From Ursus arctos (taxonomy: Eukaryota > Chordata > Mammalia > Carnivora > Ursidae), in contig NW_026623008.1 of NCBI RefSeq assembly GCF_023065955.2, positions 377,001 to 441,000 on the forward strand: a DNA stretch of 64,000 bases. Direction: 5' to 3'. The notes beneath the pieces were generated by a model that saw only the letters and a list, made by a program, of their open reading frames with translations, was not told where the DNA came from and ran no database searches. This document shows positions 37,492 to 47,661 of this stretch, in pieces (position 1 is the first letter of the stretch; every line of letters starts with the position of its first letter). Made by a program: the position numbers and the translations under genes.

Positions 37492-38354
37492 AACAGTTCA
37501 GCAAAGGTCGAATGGGACAGATGAGATGGCATGGGAGGGACAGGACAGCACTGAAGGCTAAGGACCAGGAGCGAGGTCACAGCCATCATTCAAGAGAAGA
37601 AACATGGCCTGGCTTAGGGGGCCCTGGGACACTTCAGCTACGCTCGGAGGCAGAGGGGAGGGATGGTGAGAGAAGACACAGAGCTCCCCACCCTCACAGA
37701 CATCAGAACAGCTCCAACTCGAACTGCTATATACACTGAAGTTTCCCATAAGACGGCAAGGCAAAAAAGTTCTGCTGCTAAAAATACAATGTGAAAGCTG
37801 CGGATGTAAAATTCGATAGAGACGGAGGACACATAGGGGTACGCAGAAATGGAAATGAGAAAGGGGCTTCCAGGCGACAGCGGTGGCAAATTGGAGCCAC
37901 CCCTGCCCTGCTCTCCTCCGTGCCACTATCGCCGCCACTCAGCGAGCTCAGCCCCTCCTGCCACAGCACTGGAATCAGTGGCCAGGATCACCGCCCTGAC
38001 CTCTGGCCTGTATGAACCTGAAGTCACCCCCCCCCCCCGCCACGGCACCTGCCCCTCCTCATCTTCAGCTCAGGGCCTCTGTGTGCTCATTTCCCTAGCG
38101 ACAGCTCCATCGGGTCCGAGGTCTGCGGACTCCTGCCCCTCTGCAGGTTGAATTCCCCTCAGACCACTAAACCCCTAGACGACAGCCAGGGCTCAGCGTG
38201 CTCACTCTACACCCCAAGGCCTGCAGAGCCGTCCTCCGCACACCACTGCCCACCGCACTTCTCTGGGGCCCCTAAACTTCAAGGTCTCTGTTCCCCTCCT
38301 CCTCCCATCCCCACTCCACTCACCCTAATACAGGGTCTCACTACTGTTCCCATT
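37492..38354 (-). other. UBE2J2: UBE2J2 first-intron sequence
   Basis: Mostly unique sequence with a C-run at about 38026-38038. No exon or RNA gene is supported. Confidence 0.5.
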
Positions 38355-38720
38355 AACCACCACAACAGCCTCCAAACCGGCCTCCCAGCTTCTGGTCTCA
38401 CCCCGTTTCAGTCCACCCTGGACACTTAAGTCAGATTAACTTTCTCCACCCACAGTTCTGATCACAGCGTTTCAAGATTCCCCCAGAGCCAAGCAAATAA
38501 ACTTGAACACCCCCCCTGCCTGCCAAGCCCTTGATAAAGAAGCCCCAGCTAGCCCTCCTAGTTTCCCACTCCCAAATCCCCTCCAGGACCTAACCAGATG
38601 GCTGTTTCTCAGCCTGGTCTCTACTGGAAGAAAACTCACCTAGGCCCTTCCCGGCCTAGCTCAAAAGCTAAGTCCCGAAAAAGCCTCCCTGATCTCCCTA
38701 GTCAAATGCCTCCGCCAGCC
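38355..38720 (+). repeat. L2 LINE fragment
   Basis: The order of segments matches the L2 3' region: 'ccacaacagcctccaaaccg', 'ttctgatcacagcgtttcaa', 'ccctcctagtttccc', 'ggcctagctcaaaagctaag', 'aagcctccctgatctccc'. It is strongly diverged and pan-mammalian in type. Edges are approximate. Confidence 0.6.
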
Positions 38721-39506
38721 TCCCTTCGACCCAGCTCCAAACCACGCAGGTGCGCCTGCCAGGCCCCAGCAGTGATGCTGGTGAACCCACAGCAGGAGAA
38801 GGCTACAGAACAGCCTGGGAAGGGATGCTTTCGCGCACAGCACTGCCCCCAAGCTCCTGGCCTAGCCAAGTGGACCAGGTGGCTCACCTGGGATCAACAC
38901 CTAGTAACAAACAGCAACAACCCAAAGGCAGAACCATCACACTGGACTTGTTCGGTTTCTTTTAAATGTTCACATAAAGTTAGCACTCTGCCATATGTAA
39001 AACAATCCACTGGATAATTCAAATACCACTGTGTTTGCACTTAATTATGTGGCCAGGCTGGATGCTTAATGAAGGTTAATGGACAGCCACACAAAATAAA
39101 TGGATCCTGCCTGATCAGTCACAAACGTCTCTCTCATTCTTGCTCCCAAAGGCATAATCTTTAAAGCCACATTTATGACTCAACTACGCAGTTCATGAAA
39201 AGGAAGGGCTCCCAACTGACCCCTCCAGTGCCAATCAGTGCTCTCATGGCCCCTCTAGTCTACAGCACCTATACACTATAAAGCATGTCCCAAGTTCCCT
39301 GCAAATTCCACAGACGGGGCACATAAAAGTGCATTATGCTGAAAAAAACAGTGTGCAGACATTTAAAAAAAATGACATGAATAAAAATTATTACATACAG
39401 AAGCTGAAGGAAAGCAGCCTGAACCAGTATCACGGGCATAAGTCCCTTCAGCCTCATATGGACACAGCTTGCCACCTGCCCAGCATCCACTCCCCCGTTC
39501 TTTTTT

Positions 39507-39711
39507 CCTTTTTTTTTTTTTTTTTAAGATCTTATTTATTTATTTGACAGAGAGACAGCCAGCGAGAGAGGGAACACAAGCAGGAGGAGTGGGAGAGGAA
39601 GAAGCAGGCTCGCAGCGGGGGAGCCTGATGTGGGGCTCGATCCCGGGACTCTGGGATCACGCCCTGAGCCGAAGGAAGACGCTTAACGACGGAGCCACCC
39701 AGGTGCCCCTT
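39507..39711 (-). mobile_element. CAN-SINE, full length, young, reverse orientation
   Basis: The poly(T) and TTATTTATTTATTTGACAGA at the left are followed by 'ggaagaagcaggctcgcagc' and end with 'gagccacccaggtgcccc', a full element on minus. The 13-bp duplication CCCGTTCTTTTTT is seen at 39494-39506 and 39712-39724. It is in the first UBE2J2 intron, in the same sense as the gene. Confidence 0.96.
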
Positions 39712-40599
39712 CCCGTTCTTTTTTTCTCCCACATCTCTTCCACTCACTGTAAGCATAACTCAGGTGATAGTGTGGCAAGAGACCTTGGCCTGACTGACCC
39801 GCTGGGCACGTGACACACCCAAGCCCCAGACTTTCACGGAAGTTTCTCCTTTCTCCACCAGGATTGCTTCACAGGCTGGAGAGAAGCCCAGGGCTGATGG
39901 AGGCAGCCCCGTTACCACTCATTCACCTGCCTGGGCTGGGAGCTACCCCAGAGGTCAACCCTTCAAAACATTACAGATGAAGAACTGAAAGTTCTAGGCA
40001 CCCAGATCCAACCATGCCTGATCGACAGACACAGCCAGTTACAATTGCACCTCTTTCTACCAAAGCTAGATTACACCAAGTTTCCCTCACCTGGAACGGA
40101 CAGAGCACCCACCCTCCCACTGCTGGGGTGTGATCCTATGCACTTACTAGCGCTACTCCCACTAGGCTGCGGCCTTACCTCTCTTCAGCTGTTCCATGCC
40201 TGGGCCCGGAAAGAGGTCGGGAACTGGATTTGAATTAAACACAGACGAGCTAGGTAGGATCGACTGAAAAAGGGGCTAGAAGTCTACATCTGGCTAGACG
40301 CTGAGAGGCTGCAGGTAACTGGCAGACGTGCAAAGTGGGCAGGCACACATGAGGAACTGGCCCGGGGCCCAAGTGGAGCCACCCCACTGCGGCTTCCCAC
40401 TCTTACCGCCTGAATTTTCTCTCGGTTATTACCTCAACAGGCATAACCCCAAGCGCACTCATTCCTGCTGGGATGCATGAACAGCTTGGGGTACTGTCTA
40501 GGGGTGAAGCGGCGGCAGGCTCAATGGCAGCCACCCCCAACCCCGAATCCCAGAGACATTTACAAACCAAGATCTATGCCGCTAGTCCTGGAGGTGCCC

Positions 40600-41260
40600 T
40601 TAAGCGCGCCACTAACAGGAGGCCTTTCCGCAGGAGCCCCAGCCGCGGGGCCAACCAAACCCCCAAGCTGGCCGGAGGAGCACCCCGGCCCGGAGCCCCG
40701 GGCGCCAGGCCGTAACCGACCTCAGGTTCCGCGCACGGAAGCTCCAGGTCGGGGTCCCTCGAGCGGCGGATCGGGCGGGGACAAGCCTTGCGACGGCCCC
40801 GTGCCCTCCGCGCGGGCCGGCTCCGGAGGGGCGGACGCGCGGCCAAAGCCCCGGCTCAAGCCCGCGCCGCGCTCTCACCTCTCCCCGTCGCCGCGTGTGG
40901 GCCGCCGCCGCGCTCAGGCTCGCCGTGGTCGAGGCCGGAGCAGGGAAGGAAGAGCGTGGCCCGCGCCGGACAGCCTCACCGCGCCGGGACCGAGGCCACC
41001 GAACCGCCGCAGCGCCGCCGCCGCCTCAGCTTGCAAGATGGCCGTTCGCGGGGCGGGGGAGGCTCATCCCCGCTTCCGATTCCGGTGCGCCGCGCTCTGG
41101 GGCGGCCGCTCTAGCCGGCCGGGCGGACGTCGCCTGCGTCTCGCTGCCACCTCCCGCCCCTCACGGCCGGGAGCGTCCGCGCGTGCGCACTGAGGGGCAG
41201 CTCCGTGGGGCGGGGCCCAAGGGCGGACGGTCGGCGCGTGCGCACTGGCGGGCAGCTCCG
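40600..41260 (-). promoter_or_regulatory. UBE2J2: UBE2J2 CpG-island promoter with candidate first exon
   Basis: Dense CpG sequence without a TATA box lies upstream of UBE2J2. A YY1-type AAGATGGCCG element (plus 41036-41045) and GC boxes (GGGGCGGGG near 41053 and 41209) are visible. On minus, candidate splice donors GTGAGG (plus 40974-40979) and GTGAGA (plus 40873-40878) could end a non-coding first exon that splices to the acceptor directly before the ATG at 36419. Start site and donor choice are inferred. Confidence 0.6.
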
Positions 41261-42954
41261 CAGGGGGTGCGGGGCGGGGTTGGACCCCTGGTCTCGCAGG
41301 AGATCTGGTCTGGCGGCCAGGGCACAGCGAAGCGTCCTTCCGCCCTAACGCTCTCCGGCGGGCGCCCCCAGGGGTTGTCAGCAGCCGCAGGGATCCCGGA
41401 CCCCCTCACCCTCCACAGTTTCTCCCTCCGCAAGAACCCCGGCCGACGGGGTCGGTCTGAGAGCGGGGCGCGCCATTCTGGGGAAGACAGACAAGCCCAG
41501 GCAAAGGGTGACCCCCGAGGTGCCGGCGTGAACTCCGCTTGGAGTTCACTGGGACCCCGACTCTCCCACGGGCTACCTTCCAAAGGATGGGGCCAATCCG
41601 GCCTAGGGGGCCAGTCCTTGGGCCAGGTAACAGGAGAGCGCCCAAGGCACTAGGGACCCCGGCCCCATCAGTGACTGAACCCGCTCGGGCCCCTGAGGGT
41701 CACGTCCCGATTGGCCTTGTCTGGCCACCAGTGAGGCTCGGGGATGGGGAGCCCTGCCAGAACCTGTGCCAGGTGGGGTCTGCCGTGGGCAAGCCTGTCC
41801 AGCCCCTGCCCATGGGGAGAGCCAGCCTCATAAAAATAGTTCCACTGTTTCCCCAACTGAATTTTCCACCCAGCCCATGAATAGGGTCATTATGCAACAG
41901 TGGACACTGCACTGAGGCTTGCTTTCTGCTCCCACGGTCCCCTCCCTGCCTGGGGGAGGGGGAAGCAGAGCTGGCCACCCGTCCATGGGAGGGTGCCTGA
42001 AGCAGGCAGGTGGGGATACTGTTTCAAGGGCCAGCGTCCCTGGAAAGGACCCCGATTGCAGAGGCCTGGAGCTGGTCCTCTCCTCCTCAAGTCTGCCATG
42101 AGGGAAGTTTTGGAGGGATATGAGGCTGACACCCAGGAGGTAGGAGAGTTGGTGTCTGAATGTGGGGTGGGTGGGGCGGCTGAGCAAGCCAGGATACTGC
42201 CTACTGCCCTCCCTGGAGAGAAAATCCAGGACGCGGCCAAGTGGGGGCCTGGGGTTTCCCCTCATAGGTTGTGTCAGGGGAAACGCTGCGTATTAACTAT
42301 GAGCCAGGTGGTGGTCATCAGCCCCGACAGAACTAGAGAGGCCATTGCCGTGTTGGACTGTATGGCTCTGTGGGACAGAGCTGGGGTTCCAAACCCTTCA
42401 CCATGCCCCTGACTACTTCTTGACGTGGGCCACGAGTCAGTGAGATGACTGATCACACGACCATTGACAGTGGACACCAAGCACCGACAGGTCCAGCCGT
42501 GGCCACTGACAGAGGACAGGCACCATGCTTACCCTTGAGTCTGGCCCACCCAGGGCATCGCAGGCAGGACCTGAGCAGGGGCTGCAGATCTGGCCCCAGG
42601 CCCTGGGCGGAACCCAGAAGGAGTCCTCACCGTCCCTCAGTCCGCAGCCAGGCAAGTCAACCCGTGGGAATGCGGCCTCCTTCTGCCTCCTACCACATCG
42701 CCCATCCCTGGCCTTCCTTCCTTCTGGGGAAGCTGGCAGTTTCCAGAGCTCGGCCTCCTGCTCGCGCACTCAGCATAGCGCCTTCCCTCCTCCGCCTCCT
42801 CCAGGGGCTCCACCATCCCCACACAGGGTAGGCCCAACTGTTTTTAGCACATGGAAAGTTATGTAAGAGAGGCCACTCCAGGGCACCTGGGGTTCAAGCA
42901 CAGGTGTGTCTGGCACACACCCACACACACCTGCAGAGCACAGGCAGTGACAGT

Positions 42955-43050
42955 GTGGGGCTGGGGCCTCAGGCAGGTAGAGGCCCTCTCCTGCCTCAGT
43001 TTGTCCCTGTGTAAAATGGGGGTGCTGACTTAGGTGGGAGCATCTTGATG
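42955..43050 (+). repeat. MIR SINE fragment
   Basis: MIR-like core 'ctgcctcagtttgtccctgtgtaaaatggg' pattern (split here at 42990-43020), plus strand, diverged. Confidence 0.6.
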
Positions 43051-44959
43051 GGAAGACTCAGAACCGCTCCGCTTCAGCCCCCAACCTCTTGATCACCAAG
43101 CACCCCTGAGTCACACCTAAGGGAGAAGGTGCCCAAGACAGATGTGGCCAGCAGGTCCTGCCAAGACCTTCACCCTACCAGCCCCGCATATGCTGCCTTC
43201 CAGGTCAGCAAGGCCCAAGCTGCCCAGCCCTCTGGCCATAGAGCCGATGGCCTCAGCAGTCGAGACAGGAGTGGGCAGCGAGGCTGGCCACAAATGACAA
43301 CTGAGACCTTCTCAAACCCCAAAGACACCCTTTTGGAGCAGAAGCTGGAGCTGGCCCTTTCTCCCAGACTTCCTTCCAACCCTGCCCCTTCTGCCAATGG
43401 CCAAGTTGCAGGAAGAGGATGGCTGTATTCACTCCTGAGCATCTTGGGGGAGGGGGCACGGGTCTGTGTCAGAGGAGCTGCCAGGAAACCAAGAGGGTTA
43501 GAATCAAGAAAACACCCCTCATACCAGTTGCTGCTACCCCCTACCCAGGGCAGGACTTGAAGGCTTCGATCACATCTGACCAGGATGGCCAGGGCTCGAG
43601 AGAGGGAACCAAAGAGCCAGCCTGGAGGTGACCAGGCAGGAAGCGTGCACACACCCCACTTCTTCCAGCGGGAGACACCTGGCCAGACCCTGAGCCCCAC
43701 CCACCCCCAGCTGGCTGGAGTCACCTCAGGGAGCCCCCTCTGAACTCGCTGGAGCCGCTGCTTAACACTGTGGTCAGTGTTTGGAAGGTTGGGGAAGTTC
43801 CACATTTACACCAAGAAGGCCCCTCACCCTCCTGGAAGCAGCCCCCAGGCCCAGGCAGGATGACCCCTACCCGCCCACATCCACCAGGACTTTACTTCTG
43901 TCACACCAGAATCCCCTAGGACCAACTCTAAGCTGCCCCTGAGGGTGGGGACACCCACGGGTGAGTAAGCAGAGCCTGGGGGCCCCATGAAACACCAGGC
44001 ACCAACAGTCTCCAGGATGGCCCCAGCCTGGAAGGGGATGCCTTGGCACCCCTAGGCCCAGCCTCAGTGAAGGCTACCGCTCAAAGTCCCGAAGGGGGTT
44101 GTACTCAGGAGGTTGGGGCCAGCCATCCTACTGTCCTTCCGGGGAGAGGGGAGAGGACGTGGGACCACCCACCTGCCCCTTCTCTGAGGCGTCCTCACAT
44201 TCCCTCAATACAGCTACCGAGGAGGGACCACATGGGCCTACACTGTGCCAGGAACTGGGGTCACCCTGTCCGGCCCCAGCCTGCACTCCTGCTCCTTCTA
44301 GGGCTGGTGAGGCCTGGGGAGGAAGGAGAGGGGACACACCAGGAAGGAAGGAGGGGCTGACCTCTCTGTCCTCCTAGAGGTTCGCTCTGGGGTGACCTCC
44401 TCCCCTCCCCACTGGTCACTGACCCTTGGCCTGGGCACCTTATGCTGGCCCCTTGGCAGTTCTCAAGCTGTTTCCCCAGGAGGAGGGAAGGAAGGGTTGT
44501 GCCTTCTGCCTGGATGATCTCTGACTCGAGCCCCTCAGGCACAGTCATCATCACAGGCATGCGTCTGACCCTGGCCAGGGCTCCCTCTCCCACGGGAAGG
44601 AAGGGCTCCTGTTCCCTATAAACTGCAGTTGGCTGGCAGGGACAAGGGCCAGACCTGAGCTCCCCAAGGCCAGGATGTCCAGGCCCCTCCTTCCTGGCAG
44701 CTCCCTTCTTCAACCTCCTGAGCTCAGAGCCATGGGTCACTCCTAACTATCCGGAGCACCTGGACCCCTCCTCTGCTGCTAAGAGGCCTCCCCAGGACAG
44801 TGTGCCCCCCATTCCCTCGATAACATAGCCTATCCCACAAAGGAAAATTGCTCAGTGGCAGAGGGCCTGAGAAACCCCAGGCCTGTGCTGAGTCTGGAGG
44901 CTCTGATGTGGGGCTTGGGGAGGGGGTATCCACACCAGTGATACCAGCTGGTCCCCCTT

Positions 44960-45085
44960 GAGAAGGAAGAGGAAACTAAGGCCCCATGTGCACTTGAGGA
45001 AGTGGGCTCTGAGAGCTTGATTAATTTGGGCAGGGTCATACGGTATGTGACAGAGCGGTGATTCGCATCCACACCCAGGTGAGTC
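44960..45085 (-). repeat. MIR SINE fragment, reverse orientation
   Basis: The plus strand reads 'gaagaggaaactaaggcccc', 'ttgggcagggtcatacggta', 'gtgacagagcggtgattcgc' and 'atccacacccaggt'. This is the complement of the MIR consensus order. Confidence 0.75.
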
Positions 45086-46205
45086 CCAGGCCTGCTCTTC
45101 CCCAGGCATGACTTCCTTCTCCCAGACATGACCAGTGGCCATCCACCTCCTTCCAAAGCCACAAAGCTGATGACCTCACCCCTCCTCAGAGCCAAGGGCC
45201 CCACCGGCAGGGCCTATTGGAAGTGAGCCTCCCTCCCTCATCCCGGTCTGGGTCCTCGGCACTGATTCGGGGTGGGGTGTCCGAAACCTACAGCTTGCCC
45301 TGGGGTGGGGGGTGGGCAAACCTGGGACCAGGCTGAGGGTCTGGTTATTTGGGATGGTGAGACCTCTGGGTCCTGCTGGGGACATGCTGGATCCACACTG
45401 GGGCCAGAGGTGGTGGGTCATCCTAGGCCTGGGGGGTACTGAGTGTCCCGCCATCAGCAGACCATCCGGCCTCACACAGCCACACTGGCAGTGTGATCTG
45501 GACCCTGAGTGTGCTGTGCTCTTAGCGTGCGGCATGTGGTCTTAGTGTGTATGTGGCCAGGACATGTGGTGTGTCGTCTCAGTATATGGTGTGGTCAGTG
45601 GTGGCCTTCGCGTCTGCTGGGAAGGGTGAACTGTGTGCCACAGGGCGCCAGGTGTCATCTCCACACCCAGGCCCTGGGTTGTGCCCACAATTCGAGCCAG
45701 GCCCAATGGCTGGCCCTAGACACCTGGGTTCTGGGAGTGGAGGCCCCTGCCCGGCGTCCCTTGGTCACAAACACCTGTGGTCAGTGCTGGCAGCATGAGC
45801 CGGGCAGGCAAGGGAGGGCAGGCATCCCTCCTGGCCTGTCAGTGGAGAGCAGGCAGAGAGCTGAGCGGCCAGGGCACACCAGGGTCTGCTGGGAGCAGGA
45901 AGAGTGGGTGTCTGACCCAAGACAGATCTGAGCTTCGGGAGCTGGGAGAGGGGAGGGTCTGCTCAACGAGAGGCAGCTGAGCCATGCAAGGGGGTCTCAG
46001 CCAACAGGGGCCTCTCCTCTCCCTCTAGAAACCAGGAACCCCTCATCCCCAGGCCTCGCATCCAGGGCTCTGCGCAAGAAAAGCTCACCCAGGGGAAGGA
46101 TCCCCATCCCTGCCCTCCTGGCTTCCCCTTCCCGGTCCAGAGTGGGTGTGTCTGCCCCTGCCAGCCAGGCCCCTCCCTGCCTCATCCCACGTCCAGCCAG
46201 CCTGT

Positions 46206-46213
46206 TATAAATA
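46206..46213 (+). promoter_or_regulatory. SCNN1D: TATA box of SCNN1D
   Basis: TATAAATA lies in a GC-rich background and is the only good TATA box near a gene start in this window. The expected start site is about 25-32 bp downstream (46237-46245), just before the exon that aligns with the human N-terminal exon ending at 46331. This fits tissue-restricted expression, unlike the CpG promoters of the other genes. Confidence 0.7.
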
Positions 46214-46236
46214 CGAGGCTGCCTGGCCAGCCACAT

Positions 46237-46331
46237 CCCGCCTTGTCTTGTCACCTACCAGAGCCGCCATCACTGAGGCCACCCAGCACGGGAGAACGGA
46301 GGCCCCTGCAGAAGGAGGCCCCAGCGGCAAG
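46237..46331 (+). other. SCNN1D: SCNN1D first exon, apparently non-coding here
   Basis: It ends in donor G|GTACCA at 46332. The in-frame reading (ATC at 46269 to AAG at 46331) gives ITEATQHGRTEAPAEGG, which aligns with the start of human delta-ENaC (GRMEAATRGG), but the human ATG is ATC here and the second Met is also absent. The frame continues in phase into the next exon (V-G-A-M). Translation therefore most likely starts at 47662. The 5' end is inferred from the TATA box. Confidence 0.55.
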
Positions 46332-47661
46332 GTACCAGGGGCACCTGGTGTGGGCTTCCTTCCCCCAACCTGTAACACACAGCTGAGGATCCTGTCTCAC
46401 CTTGAAGGCCCAGTGTGGTCCTGGGGGACACACCTGTGGGCAGAGCTCTGTGCAACGTGAGACCCAGCGTGAGCACCCCGTGCGGGCACGTGCTCCTGGC
46501 CAGGCGTGCGGGAGCCCACAGACCTGAAGCTGGGAAGGAAGGCCAAGCCGCCTCCACCTTGTGCCCATGGCCCCGCACCGCCGGCCGGCCTGCTCCCACA
46601 CACGGTTCCCCAGAGCACCCCGGAGCAGCCTGCTGGGGCGCACCAGGCCGGGCACATGCTGGCTGAGACGCGGCACGTGCTTAGATGCGCCCCCCGGCTC
46701 AGCCCCCGCCCCAGGCGCCTCAGGAGGGGCCAGAGCTCAGGAGGGTCTACCCTGGGTGCAGGAAGGCCTAGTGATTCAGACCAAGAGGCGGACAGTGTGG
46801 GAAGTCCCCAGGAAGCCTGTGCGGTGACTCCACATGTGCTCGGGGCGAGCAGGCCTGGCCTAGTCTGGGTGGCATGTCTCTGTGTGCTGGAGGAACTGGG
46901 AGTCTGGGGGCCCTGGGTCTGTGGCTCTACTTCTCTAGGGCCCTCAGGTCCCCACCACTGGCTAGCCCACTGGCCCCCTGCCCACTTTTCCTGAAGCCCA
47001 AGGTCCACAAACTGGGCTTCCCCGGGGACAAGCTCAGCAGATGATGCTCAGAGGCCCATAGCACTGAGCAGTCCTCAGGCTTGACCCTTGGTGCAGACGT
47101 GGCCAGAGCAGTCTGGTTCCATCAGTCCCAACCAAACGTGGCCATGCTGGCCACTAAGGGTTGGTAGAGACCATTGAAGCCCAGAGTCTAGTCTTTGTAG
47201 AGCCCCAGGACACAATACAGTCCCCACCCCAAGCAGATCACCTGGCCTACCCCTCCCTAGAGGCCCCTGCCCCACTTGGATGGACGGTGGCAGGGACCCA
47301 CCCAGCCTCAAGCCTGAGTACAAACAGTACCAGGCAGGGCTTGGACACCATATTCTCTGCTGTCCCTGTCCCCACCGGCAGACTCAGCTCTGGCTGCAGT
47401 AAGACATACCTACAGAGGCTGCCTGGGGCCCGGTTTGGTAGGGGTGGCTGCAGGGCTGGTCCCAAGCCTCTGACGGCCTCTTTTGAGCCTCATCAGGCTG
47501 GGCAGTGCCACTGGTGGCCGAGGTCACGGCTGTCCCTGAAGTTCCCAGGGACAGAGAATGGACTTCCTAGCAGCCCCAGGTGAGGAGGCCTGAGTGGGAG
47601 TCGGGCCTGGCAACAGGCTGGGGCCACACTACGGCTTGCTTCTTGGACGCAGGTAGGAGCC

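Larger units (their letters stand above)
41261..46205. other. intergenic DNA between UBE2J2 and SCNN1D
   Basis: GC-rich unique sequence with at least two MIR fragments. The human long SCNN1D isoform uses exons further upstream than the promoter at 46.2 kb; I could not identify matching exons here but cannot exclude them. No other gene is visible. Confidence 0.5.

Noticed and set aside
41036..41193. Short plus-strand frame starting at the ATG inside AAGATGGCCG
   Set aside because: The ATG is part of a YY1-type promoter element; a divergent transcript is possible but there is no sign of a protein.
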